A stretch of DNA of 64,000 bases from Gammaproteobacteria bacterium (GCA_030428905.1 JAUIED010000003.1:1-64000); one strand, 5' to 3'; positions 32,479 to 43,165 are shown, counted from the first letter of the stretch. Numbers and translations are program-made. The notes: generated by a model not told the origin, from the sequence alone.

Positions 32479-35400
32479 TCAGGACGCCACGGACAAAGGT
32501 CTGATCAGCTGGTTCGCACACAACCACGTGGCCGCCAACCTGCTGATGTTCTTCATCATCGTCACCGGCTTGTACGGGGCGTTCTTCGGCGTCACCACCG
32601 AGACATTCCCCAACGTCGAATTCGACAACGTGGTGGTTCGCGTCCCCTATCTGGGCGCGGCGCCCGAAGAGGTGGAAGAAGGCGTGATCGTCAAGATCGA
32701 GGAAGCGATCGAAGACATCGAAGGGATCAAGGAAGTGCGCTCGACTGCACGCGAAGGCATGGGCGAGGTAACCGTGGAGCTGCAGGACGGCTACGACCTC
32801 GGCGACACCATGGACGAGGTGAAACTGGCGGTAGACGCCATCTCCACGTTTCCCGCAGAAACCGAGCGTCCCATCATCTCCAAAGGCCGCTTTCAACGTG
32901 GCGCGCTGACCGTGCAGGTGTCCGGCGGCCTGGATGAATTCGCCATGAAATCCCTGGCAGACGACATTCGCGACGAGATCGTTGCACTGGAAGAAGTCAC
33001 CTACGCCGAGGTGTGGGGTGCGCGGCCCTATGAGATCAGCATCGAGGTGCCGGAAAACACACTGCGCTCCTACGGCCTCACCCTCGACGATGTAGCGCGC
33101 AGCATACGCAACTGGTCCCTGGACCTGCCCGGCGGCAACATCCGCACCACCAGCGGCGACATCCGCCTGCGCACCAAGGGCCAGGCCTACAACGCCGCGG
33201 ATTTCTCCGAGATCGTGCTGCTCACACGTCCAGATGGCACCCGTCTGACTGTGGGTGACATCGCCCACATCCGCGACGGCTTTGTCGAGTCTGAAAGCTA
33301 CGCGTTGTTCGATGGCGAGCGCAGTTTCGGCATCGCCGTTTTCTCCACCGATGCCGACAACGAACTGGAGGTGGCGAAAGCGGCGCGCGCCTACGTCGAA
33401 CAGCGCAGCGCCTCCCTGCCGGCTGACGTGAAGCTCACCATCTGGGCGGACAACACCTACTATCTGCAGGGCCGCCTGGACATGATGATCAAAAACATGC
33501 TCCTCGGCGCGCTGCTCGTCTTCGTCATTCTGACCCTGTTTCTGCACCTGAAGATCGCCACCTGGGTGCTGGTAGGGCTGCCCATCGCTTTTCTCGGCGC
33601 ATTCATGCTGATGCCGAGTCTTGGCGTATCCATCAACGTGCTGAGCCTGTTCGGGCTGATACTGGTGCTCGGCATCGTCGTGGACGACGCCATCGTCATC
33701 GCCGAGGCGGTGCACTCTGAAACCGAAGAGCATGGTTACAACCTGCGCAACATCATCGCCGGTGCCCAGCGTGTTGCAACGCCGGCGACCTTTGGCGTGC
33801 TGACCACCATCATGGCCTTTCTGCCGATGGTTGCCGCCACAGGACCCATCTCGGCCATGACGGGCGCCATCGGCTGGGTGGTCATTCTGTGCCTGGCGTT
33901 CAGCCTCGTGGAGTCGAAGCTGGTGCTCCCCTCTCATCTGGCGCTGATGAAAAGCTCGCACAAACGCGAAGGGCTCGCAGACCGCACCGAAAGCGTGCTC
34001 AAGAGCATCATCACCCGCTACTATCAGCCGTTGCTGGCCAGAGCCATCGCCTACCGCTATCTGACGCTCGCAGCATTCGTCGCCCTGCTTGTGATGGCGG
34101 TGGGATTCGTGGGCGGCGGTCTCGTCCGCTTCACGTTCTTTCCGGAGATGGGCAGCGACTACCTCAGGGCCAGCGTTACGCTCCACGATGGTGCGCCGGA
34201 AACACGCGCCCGCGAGATTGTCGAGCACATGAGCCACGCACTCGCGCAGGTGAACGATGAGCTGCGGCCGCGCAGCACAGACGGCTCCGACGTGATGCAG
34301 CACGTGTTTGCCTTCGTCAGCGATGGCAGCCGGGGCCAGTTTCAGGTGGAGCTGTCCAAAAGCGAGAACCGTACCGTCAGCCCACAGGAGATCGAAGCGC
34401 TGTGGCGTGAGGCCGTAGGTGAGCTTGCAGGCGTGAAATCGCTGAAGTTCGAAGCCAGCATGCACACTGGCGGCGGCCCGCCCATCGCCTTCAAAGTGAC
34501 CGGCAGCCAGTACAGCACGGTGGAGCAGGTATCAAAGGAGATCGCAGACTACCTGTCCGCTACGGAAGGCGTGTTCGAGGTGGAAAGCAGCGCCGATGCC
34601 GGCCCGGAGGAGATTCGCCTCAGCATCAAACCGGAAGCCCAGCCGCTGGGCGTCACTCTGGCTGATCTGGCTCGCCAGGTGCGCGCAGCGTTTTACGGTG
34701 CCGAAGCGCAGCGCATCCAGCGCGGCGACGACGAAGTGAAAGTTATGGTGCGCTATCCCAGGGTCGAACGCCGCAGTGTAGAGAACCTCAAGAACATGTG
34801 GATCCGCACGCCGGATGGCCGTGAGCTACCGTTTCACGCCGTGGCAGATTACGAGCTCGGCCGCGGATTCAACAGCATCCAGCGCATCAACAGCGACCGC
34901 GCTGTCAGCATCACCGCGCGCTCGGACGAGTTCGTGGTAGAACCGGCAACCGTGACGCGCAAGGTGATGGGCGAGCTCAAACCAGTGCTCGAAGCAAGCT
35001 ACCCCGGCGTAAAGATCGCCCTAACCGGCGCTGGGTTCGAAGCCAACGCAGGCCTGGCCCAGATGGGGTTGGGCTTCCTCATTTCTCTCTTTGGCATCTA
35101 CGCCCTGATGGCCATACCGCTCAAGTCGTACATGCAACCACTGGTGATCATGGGCGTCATCCCGTTCGGCATCGTCGGCGCCGTTTTCGGCCACTGGCTG
35201 CTCGACATCTCCATCAGCTCCATATCCCTGTTCGGCATCATCGCTTTGTCAGGCGTGGTGGTGAACGACAGTCTCATCATGGTGGATTTCGTCAATAAGG
35301 CCGTGGCTCGCGGCGAGCCACCGCTTCAGGCGGCGCTGGAGTCTGGCGGGCGGCGTTTCCGCGCCATCCTGCTGACCTCGCTGACCACCTTCTTCGGCCT

Positions 35401-35599
35401 GGTGCCCATGCTGATGGAGACGAGCCTGCAGGCGCAGATCGTCATGCCGATGGCCGTTTCCATGGCCTTCGGCATTCTGTTCGCAACGTTCATCACGCTG
35501 ATTCTCGTTCCAGCGCTGTACGTGGTGGCCGACGATGTGAAAGGGCTCTTCCGCAGCGGCGGCTCGGCTCCTACTTCATCTGCATCTGAATCGACTTGA
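32471..35599 (+). CDS. RND-family inner-membrane efflux permease
   Basis: The 1042-residue permease has the two-fold RND layout: an N-terminal span (HVAANLLMFFIIVTGLYGAFF), a large periplasmic loop, a block of six spans with the proton-relay segment LGIVVDDAIVIAEAVHSETEEH in TM4, and a second copy with a weaker block (ALSGVVVNDSLIMVDFVNKA). The phrase FPNVEFDNVVVRVPYLGAAPEEVE is typical of the HAE1-type family. Substrates are unknown. The 3' end overlaps the convergent aldehyde dehydrogenase gene by 29 bases, the largest such overlap here. Confidence 0.93.
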   Translation: MSDQDATDKGLISWFAHNHVAANLLMFFIIVTGLYGAFFGVTTETFPNVEFDNVVVRVPYLGAAPEEVEEGVIVKIEEAIEDIEGIKEVRSTAREGMGEVTVELQDGYDLGDTMDEVKLAVDAISTFPAETERPIISKGRFQRGALTVQVSGGLDEFAMKSLADDIRDEIVALEEVTYAEVWGARPYEISIEVPENTLRSYGLTLDDVARSIRNWSLDLPGGNIRTTSGDIRLRTKGQAYNAADFSEIVLLTRPDGTRLTVGDIAHIRDGFVESESYALFDGERSFGIAVFSTDADNELEVAKAARAYVEQRSASLPADVKLTIWADNTYYLQGRLDMMIKNMLLGALLVFVILTLFLHLKIATWVLVGLPIAFLGAFMLMPSLGVSINVLSLFGLILVLGIVVDDAIVIAEAVHSETEEHGYNLRNIIAGAQRVATPATFGVLTTIMAFLPMVAATGPISAMTGAIGWVVILCLAFSLVESKLVLPSHLALMKSSHKREGLADRTESVLKSIITRYYQPLLARAIAYRYLTLAAFVALLVMAVGFVGGGLVRFTFFPEMGSDYLRASVTLHDGAPETRAREIVEHMSHALAQVNDELRPRSTDGSDVMQHVFAFVSDGSRGQFQVELSKSENRTVSPQEIEALWREAVGELAGVKSLKFEASMHTGGGPPIAFKVTGSQYSTVEQVSKEIADYLSATEGVFEVESSADAGPEEIRLSIKPEAQPLGVTLADLARQVRAAFYGAEAQRIQRGDDEVKVMVRYPRVERRSVENLKNMWIRTPDGRELPFHAVADYELGRGFNSIQRINSDRAVSITARSDEFVVEPATVTRKVMGELKPVLEASYPGVKIALTGAGFEANAGLAQMGLGFLISLFGIYALMAIPLKSYMQPLVIMGVIPFGIVGAVFGHWLLDISISSISLFGIIALSGVVVNDSLIMVDFVNKAVARGEPPLQAALESGGRRFRAILLTSLTTFFGLVPMLMETSLQAQIVMPMAVSMAFGILFATFITLILVPALYVVADDVKGLFRSGGSAPTSSASEST

Positions 35600-37010
35600 G
35601 CGTTTTCTCACCGTAGGGCGGGCGCAGCCCCGCCATCTCCGCCACATTGACCTTCGTCTGGCTGAACACGGCCTTGGCATGGCTGAAGCGGCGAAAGCCG
35701 TCAATGCCGTGATAGGAACCCATGCCAGATGGCCCGACGCCACCAAACGGCAGATCCTCCTGCGCTACGTGCATGACCACATCGTTCGTTGTTACACCAC
35801 CTGAGGTGGTGCGTGTGAGCACCTGTTTTTCCTCCGCCGCGTCTTCGCCGAAGTAGTAGAGCCCGAGAGGGCGTGCGTGGTCGTTGATGTAGCTGATGGG
35901 CTCGCTGACGTCCCTGTAGCGCTTCACCGGCAGCACCGGGCCGAAGATTTCGTCCTGCATCACTTTGAGGTCGTCGCTCGGGTCGAGGATCAGCGTGGGC
36001 GGGATCTTGTGGTGTGGCTGCTGGCGGAAATCCTCCCCTGCCGGATTCACCTCAATCACCTCGGCACCGGCGCTGCGCGCCTCTTCGATGTAACCCATGA
36101 TGCGATCGTAATGGCGTTCGTTGATCACCGACGTGTAGTCATCGTTGTCGAGCAGCGTCGGAAACATCTTCGCCACCGATTTCTGTGTCGCCTCAACGAA
36201 GGCATCCATGTTGTCCTGCGGTACGAAGACGTAGTCTGGCGCCAGGCAGATCTGCCCGGCGTTCATCATCTTGCCCGCCATGATCGCATCCGTGGTTCGC
36301 TGCATGCTTGCAGAGCGCGAAACGATCACCGGCGACTTGCCGCCGAGCTCGAGGGTCACAGGGACCAGGTTGTCAGCCGCTGCCCGCATGACATGCCGGG
36401 CAACAGACGTGGCGCCGGTGAACAGCAAATGGTCGAACGGCAGGCCGGAGAAATCCGCTCCGGTCTGCGGGCCGCCAGTGACGACGCAGATCTCCGCGGC
36501 GTCAAACGCCGTGGGGAAGATTTCCGCCATCACCTCGCTGGTGGCCGGGGTGTACTCGCTGGGTTTGATCATCACCCGGTTGCCCGCGGCGAGGATGCCC
36601 GCGAGCGGTGAGAACGTCAGATTGACTGGAAAGTTCCAGGGGCTGATGACGCCCACCACTCCCAATGGCTGAAAGTCCACCCGCGCCCGGGCACCGAGCA
36701 AGTTCAAGGGAAACGGACCAGCCTTGCGCCGCTCGGAGCGCATCCAGCGCCGCAGGTTTTTCTGCGCGTGCCGCAATGGCCCCACCGACGCGGCGATGTC
36801 GGTAAAGAGCGACTGCGTGGCACTGCGGTGACCAAAGTCGTCGGACATCGCTGCGACCAGCCGATCTTTGTGCGCAAGCAGCAGGCCCACCGCCCGCTCC
36901 AGACGGTCTGTACGGGTCTTCTCGCTCACTTCACCTTCGGCCAGATAGGACGTGCGCTGGGCTTCCAACAGTTCCAGCATCCGCTCACGCGGCGTTTCTG
37001 CATGCTGCAT
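35571..37010 (-). CDS. Aldehyde dehydrogenase (coniferyl-aldehyde-dehydrogenase-like)
   Basis: The 479-residue NAD(P)-dependent enzyme has the usual motifs: VISPWNFPVNLTFSPLAGILAAGNRVMIKPSEYTP, FTGATSVARHVMRAA, the catalytic Glu in VTLELGGKSPVIV, and the catalytic Cys in NAGQICLAPDYVF, with LPFGGVGPSGMGSYHGIDGFRRFSHAKAV at the end. The shape resembles the coniferyl aldehyde/fatty-aldehyde group. ATG 37010 follows GGAGA six bases away, and the longer frame upstream has no ribosome site. It is likely involved in detoxifying or using aldehydes. Confidence 0.9.
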   Translation of the reverse strand: MQHAETPRERMLELLEAQRTSYLAEGEVSEKTRTDRLERAVGLLLAHKDRLVAAMSDDFGHRSATQSLFTDIAASVGPLRHAQKNLRRWMRSERRKAGPFPLNLLGARARVDFQPLGVVGVISPWNFPVNLTFSPLAGILAAGNRVMIKPSEYTPATSEVMAEIFPTAFDAAEICVVTGGPQTGADFSGLPFDHLLFTGATSVARHVMRAAADNLVPVTLELGGKSPVIVSRSASMQRTTDAIMAGKMMNAGQICLAPDYVFVPQDNMDAFVEATQKSVAKMFPTLLDNDDYTSVINERHYDRIMGYIEEARSAGAEVIEVNPAGEDFRQQPHHKIPPTLILDPSDDLKVMQDEIFGPVLPVKRYRDVSEPISYINDHARPLGLYYFGEDAAEEKQVLTRTTSGGVTTNDVVMHVAQEDLPFGGVGPSGMGSYHGIDGFRRFSHAKAVFSQTKVNVAEMAGLRPPYGEKTLKSIQMQMK

Positions 37011-37066
37011 TTCGATCTCCGCTCGTAGTGCTGCGCGCACTATACCGCAGACCCAGAGGTGGTCTG

Positions 37067-40000
37067 CTACCCGCCAGGGGAGGCGTAACGGTCGAGAAGA
37101 TCCGACAGCACGTCGAGCTTGACCGGCTTGCTGGCATAGTCGCTCATACCCGCCTCAAGACAAGCTTCGCGATCGCGCTGCATGGCGTTGGCCGTCATAG
37201 CGACGATGGGCACATCTTCGCCACCGCGCATGCGCCGGATGCGGCGGGTCGCCTCGAGACCGTCCAGCTCCGGCATCTGGCAATCCATGAAGATCAGTGC
37301 GTAGGGAAACTGCTGCCACATCTGAATGGCCTCCTGGCCATTGCCCGCGACATCCACGGTGCAGCCAAGCTTCTCCAGCATGCGCACCGCAACCTTCTGA
37401 TTGACGGCATTGTCCTCTGCCAGCAACACCCGCAGCCGACGCAACACCGCCTCTTCACCGTCTTGTGAGCCTGACGGCTCTTCCGCTTGCCCATCATCGC
37501 CGGCGAGCAGGGAAGCGCTTAGCCGGGCAACGGTATTGCGCATCACCGGCTTGACGGCACCGACAACGCCCGCGGTCCTGGGTACATCAGAAGAGGTGAG
37601 CATCAGTACACGGGTTGAAGCCAGGGTCGCATCGGCACGAATTGCATTCAGCACCTGCAGACCGTCCATCCCCGGCATGTGGTAATCCAGCAACACGAGG
37701 TCGAATGCCTGATCGCGCAGGAACTCCAAGCACCGGCTGCCGCTGTCTACGCTTGCACAGATGGCTCCCAAGGACGTCATCATGCGACGAAGAATTTCTC
37801 TTCCAATCGGGTTGTCATCGACAATGAGTACCCGCGCTCCGCGCAACGCACGCTCGTCCGTCGAGCTGCCAGGTGTGTGCTGAGCGGCAGGCAAACGCAA
37901 CGTGAACCAGAACTCTGCACCTTCGCCAGGCGCGCTGTTGACGCCAATCTCGCCTCCCATCAGCACCACCAGCTGTTTGCAGATGGCCAGGCCAAGTCCG
38001 GTTCCACCAAATTTTCGGGTGGTGGAGGCATCGGCCTGGGTGAAGGAGTCGAAGAGCTTCGGCTGCACATCGCGCGCGAGCCCTGGGCCAGTATCTCGTA
38101 CCCGTACCGTCAGCTCCCCGTCATCAAGGGACTCGACGCTGACGATGACGTGGCCCCGATCCGTGAACTTGATGGCGTTGCCAACAAGGTTTACGAGCAC
38201 CTGCCGCACACGGCCCACGTCACCCACGAAGGCCACCGGCAAGTTCGCCGGATAATCAACGTACAGGTCGAGCTGCTTGCTCGTGGCGCTGTTGCTCAGC
38301 AGCTCCATCACCTCACGAATCGCTGATTCGAGGTCAAACGGCGCTTCCTCGAATTCGAGCTTGCCCGCCTCGATCTTGGAGAAATCCAGAATGTCGTTGA
38401 TGATCGCCAATAGCGCCTCACCCGAAGAATAGATCACCTGCGCTGTTTCCTGCTGCGCCGGATTGAGGTCCATATCCAGCAACAACTGCGTCATGCCAAG
38501 CACGCCGTTCATCGGAGTGCGGATCTCGTGGCTCATGGTCGCGAGAAACTCGCCCTTGGCCCGGGTGGCTGCCTGTGCAGCCTCCATCGCAGATCTCAGC
38601 TCGGTTTCCGCCCGGTGGCGTTCGCTGTTGTCCCGCACGACAACGGTGTAACGATCTTCGTGCCCCTCAGCCATCTCCCGCACGGCGATCTCACACGGAA
38701 TCTTCCAACCCCCCTGACGAACGCCGCGATACTCGCGGGGCTTTCCGTCCGCAAGGGCCTGAAGGTCCATCGCCTCATCAAACCAGCGGGAAAAAGGCAT
38801 GCCTGTTACCTGATCCGCCGTCGTGGCGAACATGTCTATGAACGCAGTATTGGCCGTTGATACGCAACCGTCATCGGTCAGGGTGACGATGCCTTCGGCG
38901 ACGTGCTCGAGCACCGCTTCCAGCCTGCCCACAGTTTCGAACGCCAGGTCTTCAGCGATCTTTCGGCGCGATACATCGGAGGCAAATCCCGAGATGCGAT
39001 GCAGGGCGCCGTCTTCATCAAAGTCGGCATGACCGCGCAGATGCAGCCACTGCACGTCTGCCTCGTCGGCACGCAGCCGCACCTCGACACTGAAGTCGGT
39101 TTCCGTACCCTGGCGCGCGGCAAGGGTCTGCTGCAGTGCGAGCAGGTCTTCCGGATGCAACGCACGCAGCACGCTCGAGAAGTGGATCTGTTCTTGCGCA
39201 CCGAGGCCAAGCCAATCCCGCACGCTATCAGACAGATACATCGGAGTACCCTTTCCTGCATAGTCGAAGATGCCATAGTGCGAGCCTTCCAACGCCAGGC
39301 TCAAACGCTCCTCGCTCTGCCGGATCGCTTCCTCCTGCTCCTGCCGCTGGCTGATATCGGAACCAAGAACGATCAGCCATTGTTGCTCACCTCGCTGCAC
39401 ACCGATCGCCGTAAACTCGAAGGGATATTCCGAGCCATCCTTGCGAACGTGGCTATAGCGGTAACGAATCTCATTGCTTGTCTGCATCTGATCGGCCAGG
39501 GCAGCCACCACATCATCGTTACGCATGAGCGGCGCGATGTCCTGAACAACGAGCTGCCGCAATTCCTGTTCGTCGTACCCCAGGTTGTCGAGTGCTGCTC
39601 GATTGGCAAAGGACATGCGCAGGCTCGGCGACGCGATGATGTACACCTCGTTGCTGCTGCCGCGGATGGCCTCGCTCATGAGAGCAATCTGGTCCTCCCG
39701 GTGTTTGTGCTCAGTGACATCGAGCAGCAAACCGTCGTAGAAGAGTGGTTTGCCATCACGGCCATACACTGCGCGCCCACGGTGAGCAAACCACTGTGTG
39801 CGGGACTCATCCACCGCGTATTCCAGACTCCACAGCTCACCTTCAGCAACTGCGCTGAGAAAACGCTGATAGGCTTCGCTGGTATCGCTTCCAAAAAGAT
39901 CGGTATGTAAAGCGGACGGACCGAACAGGTTTTCCAGACCGCCGCTCGAGAGCAGAATCTCGCCACTGCGCGCATCCGCGCGATACGCCACTCCCGCCAG

Positions 40001-40726
40001 GCTCTCAAACATGCTGCGCATGAATTGCTGCTGGTCCGCAAGCTGTCGCACGTTCGTCTCGAGCAGGCGCGAAAGATCACCGAGCTCATCTGACCGCATC
40101 ACCGGCATGCGCCATCTACCAGACACTCTGGCCTGCTGCACAGCCACTTGGATACGACCAACAGGGTTCAGAACAAGGCCACGAAACAGAAACAAAACAC
40201 CGCATATCAGCGCCGCAGCACCAACGAGGGAGATACCGGCAAGCACCCGCAGCTGCTCTCGGTAGTACGCCGCCAATGCGCTCGCGTCGAGCGTTGCGAC
40301 GACGCTGAAATCCCGGCCGCCAACACCTCGCGCCAGTGCCGCGGGTAGCGACACCGGCACGCTGAAGCTCATGAGATTGCCATCTGCCCACTCGGTGTGG
40401 CCGGCAAAAACCGGGAGCTGGATCGCCGTATCACCCGCTGTGACCACCACATCACCGCGTGCCAGCTCCACCAGGTCCAAACGGCGCACGTCCAGGTTGC
40501 TCCCTGCGCCGGTGTATACATGCTGCACCGTCTCGGCAACGCTGCCGTAGTGCGTGGCATATCTTTCCACCTCTCCAGCAACGAGCTGCGCACGAACACG
40601 CAGTTCGCGCTCCAGCATACCGGCCTGCTGATGAAACAGCGCCCAGAACACCACGCTGCCCAGCAGCACACCCAGCACCGATAGGGGCAGCACAAACCGT
40701 CCGAGCAGTTGCATCCGTGCAAACAT
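37067..40726 (-). CDS. Hybrid sensor histidine kinase with four PAS domains and two receiver domains
   Basis: The protein is about 1219 residues. Two membrane spans (about 10-32 and 165-190) flank a periplasmic sensor domain. A HAMP-like region and four PAS-type domains (about 230-730) follow, then HisKA with FLATMSHEIRTPMNGVLGM (phospho-His), a HATPase domain (GNAIKFTDRG, GTGLGLAICKQLV), and two receiver domains: RVLIVDDNPIGREIL...LVLLDYHMPGMDG and RVLLAEDNAVNQKVA...LIFMDCQMPELDG. Each has its acidic pocket and phospho-Asp. It should relay phosphate to a separate Hpt protein. I chose ATG 40726; the frame runs further upstream but into the divergent gene. Confidence 0.9.
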   Translation of the reverse strand: MFARMQLLGRFVLPLSVLGVLLGSVVFWALFHQQAGMLERELRVRAQLVAGEVERYATHYGSVAETVQHVYTGAGSNLDVRRLDLVELARGDVVVTAGDTAIQLPVFAGHTEWADGNLMSFSVPVSLPAALARGVGGRDFSVVATLDASALAAYYREQLRVLAGISLVGAAALICGVLFLFRGLVLNPVGRIQVAVQQARVSGRWRMPVMRSDELGDLSRLLETNVRQLADQQQFMRSMFESLAGVAYRADARSGEILLSSGGLENLFGPSALHTDLFGSDTSEAYQRFLSAVAEGELWSLEYAVDESRTQWFAHRGRAVYGRDGKPLFYDGLLLDVTEHKHREDQIALMSEAIRGSSNEVYIIASPSLRMSFANRAALDNLGYDEQELRQLVVQDIAPLMRNDDVVAALADQMQTSNEIRYRYSHVRKDGSEYPFEFTAIGVQRGEQQWLIVLGSDISQRQEQEEAIRQSEERLSLALEGSHYGIFDYAGKGTPMYLSDSVRDWLGLGAQEQIHFSSVLRALHPEDLLALQQTLAARQGTETDFSVEVRLRADEADVQWLHLRGHADFDEDGALHRISGFASDVSRRKIAEDLAFETVGRLEAVLEHVAEGIVTLTDDGCVSTANTAFIDMFATTADQVTGMPFSRWFDEAMDLQALADGKPREYRGVRQGGWKIPCEIAVREMAEGHEDRYTVVVRDNSERHRAETELRSAMEAAQAATRAKGEFLATMSHEIRTPMNGVLGMTQLLLDMDLNPAQQETAQVIYSSGEALLAIINDILDFSKIEAGKLEFEEAPFDLESAIREVMELLSNSATSKQLDLYVDYPANLPVAFVGDVGRVRQVLVNLVGNAIKFTDRGHVIVSVESLDDGELTVRVRDTGPGLARDVQPKLFDSFTQADASTTRKFGGTGLGLAICKQLVVLMGGEIGVNSAPGEGAEFWFTLRLPAAQHTPGSSTDERALRGARVLIVDDNPIGREILRRMMTSLGAICASVDSGSRCLEFLRDQAFDLVLLDYHMPGMDGLQVLNAIRADATLASTRVLMLTSSDVPRTAGVVGAVKPVMRNTVARLSASLLAGDDGQAEEPSGSQDGEEAVLRRLRVLLAEDNAVNQKVAVRMLEKLGCTVDVAGNGQEAIQMWQQFPYALIFMDCQMPELDGLEATRRIRRMRGGEDVPIVAMTANAMQRDREACLEAGMSDYASKPVKLDVLSDLLDRYASPGG

Positions 40727-40807
40727 GCCAAAGGGAACCCAAGAAGACTCCAGGGAAGTGTAGAACGCCCCTCCAACGCTGCCCGCAAGCTCTTCTACAC
40801 TTTCAGG

Positions 40808-43165
40808 ATGAAGCCACTCCTCCTCATGGCTGCCACGCTGCTCGCTGCAGGGGTTTCCCACGCAACCTCCCGCGTGGTGCTGCCCATAGAGACAGTCGAC
40901 CTGCTGGCAGACATGCAGGTTGCCGGTGCCGGCTTCGACGACCAGTGGCCACCAGCAAACGGCTGGCAGGCAGCGCATGCGCTGAATCAGTTTTTCAGCT
41001 CTGGATCACAAAGAGCCGCCTGGTTCCGGACCACCTTGATCAATCCCACCGGGGATACGATTGGTACGCGTCTCACCATCACAGGCACCCGCGTGTCCCG
41101 TGCCAGAATCCTGCGCTACAACACCGCTGGCACGCTCCTCGGAGCAGAGTCCGCCGGATTTTCCGTTCCTCACCGGCGCGGTTCGCGCGCCGACCCGAGC
41201 TTCGAGGTCAACGTGCCGCCAGCTACCTCGATTGAAATCTACTTGCTGGTCACTTCTCGGGACTCGCTGCTGCCCACGCTACAGCTCTGGTCTGCAGATG
41301 CCCATGCTGCCTACCAGCTGCATCGCGACCTCACCTTCGGTGCCTGCTTCGGCGTGCTGCTCATACTCGGGTTGTACAACCTGCTAGCCGCCCGGGTGAC
41401 CCGCGACACCGCCTACCTCGCGCTCGCGGTCTGGCTGCTGGTGGCGTTCGGCCTGCAGATCGTCAACACAGGCTACGCCTTCGCACTCTTCTGGCCTGAC
41501 TACCCGATGCTGAACCAGATCCTGCTGTTGCCGACATTCATCGCCTTCGCCTTCGCCACCTGGTGGTTTTGCGCAAGATTTCTGGAAATCGACCGCACAC
41601 GATTCAGCCGTAGGCTGGTCGCGGCGGTGACGGTCACCGACCTGGTGGTGTTGCCTCTAGCTGTCAGCCAACCGGACGCCGCTTTGTTCACCGTGCTTAT
41701 CGTCGCAAACGCGCCGCTGGTCTTTTTCCCGTTCTGGCACGCAACACGTGCCGCGCTGTCAGGCGACGTTCGGGCAAGTCGATTCCTCTTGGCCTGCTCA
41801 CCACTCGCAGTAGTAATGCTGGTGGGCATAGCCAACCGCATGACGGCCCTGTCTATCGACCCGATCGACATGCAGCTCGCCATCGGCGTCTCTACGGCCA
41901 TGGCTGCCCTGGGCTTTGCATTGCTTCTTGCCGTGCGTATCAAGAACCTGTCTGACGAGCGTTTGATGGCGCAGGCAGAGGCGCTGAACGCTGAATTCCA
42001 GGCACGCGAGGCGGGTCTCGAAGCAGATGTTGCGCGCAAGGAAAGCGAAGCCAAGTCGCTGTTTCTTGCCACCATGAGTCACGAGATCCGCACGCCGATG
42101 AACGGCGTCCTCGGCATGGCCGAACTCATGGAAGAAACTGATCTGGATGAACAGCAACGTTTCTATCTCTCCACCCTGCGCCGCTCGGGGCACGGGCTGA
42201 TGGGCATTCTCAACGACGTGCTGGACTATTCCAAAGCGGAAGCCGGGAAAATCGAGCTGCATGCCACGGATATTGGTTTGGAGGAACTGATAGACGACGT
42301 GATCGCCCTGCACATGGAAGCGGCAGACCGTAAGGCGCTCGAGATCATCAAACAAATCGACGCCAACGTGCCGGAACGGGTACATCTCGACGGTGGCCGC
42401 CTCAAGCAGGTTCTAAACAACCTCGTAAGCAACGCGGTCAAATTCTCTCCGGACGGAGAGATTCTGATCGAACTTGGTAGCGACGAAGCGCACCTGTTGA
42501 GGTTTCGCGTTCGGGACGAAGGTATTGGAATCAGCGAGACGGCACTACCGAATCTCTTCGACCAGTTCCGACAGGCGGACTCGTCCATCAGCAGACAGTT
42601 CGGCGGTACCGGCCTCGGCCTTGCCATCAGCCGCAAGCTGGTAGGGCTCATGGGTGGCACCATCACCGTGCAGTCGGAAGAAGACGTGGGAACCACCTTC
42701 GAGTTCACCGTGCGCTACGAAGACGCGACGGCCGCCGAGCCGCTGGTTGCCGAGGTAGCGCCCGAGCAACCAGACGAGCCGTTGCTGGGCGTCGATATAC
42801 TGGTGGCAGAGGACAACGCCACCAACCGGCTGGTGGTCGGCAAGATGTTGTCCCGTTGGGGAGCGAATGTGCGCTTTGCAGTCAACGGCAGAGAGGCGGT
42901 AGATCTGCTGAACGACGATCACGACGACATTTCTCTGGTACTCATGGACTGCGAGATGCCGGAAATGGACGGATATCAGGCGACTGAGTGCATCCGTGCC
43001 ATGGAGGCGAACGGCGGGCTACGCCCCATGCCGATATGCGCACTCACTGCGCATGCCATTGCCGAATTTCGAAACCGGGCCGAGGCAGTAGGCATGAATG
43101 CCTACATCACCAAACCGGTAGACCGGGCGCACCTGCTGGAAGAGATTACGCGCCTGTTGCGCTGA
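40808..43165 (+). CDS. 7TMR-DISM hybrid histidine kinase with one receiver domain
   Basis: The 785-residue protein has a signal peptide (LLLMAATLLAAGVSHA), an extracytoplasmic sensor domain of the 7TMR-DISMED2 type (about residues 20-165, a jelly-roll that often binds carbohydrate), and seven membrane spans (about 170-390). A short coiled coil leads to HisKA (SLFLATMSHEIRTPMNGVLGM), HATPase (SNAVKFSPDG, GTGLGLAISRKLVGLMGG) and a receiver domain (DILVAEDNATNRLVVGK...LVLMDCEMPEMDG). ATG 40808 fits the signal peptide. It diverges from the PAS-rich kinase across 81 bases, so the two may be regulated together. Confidence 0.92.
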   Translation: MKPLLLMAATLLAAGVSHATSRVVLPIETVDLLADMQVAGAGFDDQWPPANGWQAAHALNQFFSSGSQRAAWFRTTLINPTGDTIGTRLTITGTRVSRARILRYNTAGTLLGAESAGFSVPHRRGSRADPSFEVNVPPATSIEIYLLVTSRDSLLPTLQLWSADAHAAYQLHRDLTFGACFGVLLILGLYNLLAARVTRDTAYLALAVWLLVAFGLQIVNTGYAFALFWPDYPMLNQILLLPTFIAFAFATWWFCARFLEIDRTRFSRRLVAAVTVTDLVVLPLAVSQPDAALFTVLIVANAPLVFFPFWHATRAALSGDVRASRFLLACSPLAVVMLVGIANRMTALSIDPIDMQLAIGVSTAMAALGFALLLAVRIKNLSDERLMAQAEALNAEFQAREAGLEADVARKESEAKSLFLATMSHEIRTPMNGVLGMAELMEETDLDEQQRFYLSTLRRSGHGLMGILNDVLDYSKAEAGKIELHATDIGLEELIDDVIALHMEAADRKALEIIKQIDANVPERVHLDGGRLKQVLNNLVSNAVKFSPDGEILIELGSDEAHLLRFRVRDEGIGISETALPNLFDQFRQADSSISRQFGGTGLGLAISRKLVGLMGGTITVQSEEDVGTTFEFTVRYEDATAAEPLVAEVAPEQPDEPLLGVDILVAEDNATNRLVVGKMLSRWGANVRFAVNGREAVDLLNDDHDDISLVLMDCEMPEMDGYQATECIRAMEANGGLRPMPICALTAHAIAEFRNRAEAVGMNAYITKPVDRAHLLEEITRLLR

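Noticed and set aside
32231-34465. Long open frame of 744 codons on the minus strand inside the RND permease gene
   Set aside because: The His/Asp/Gln-rich translation has no domain pattern, and the plus strand has intact RND motifs throughout.
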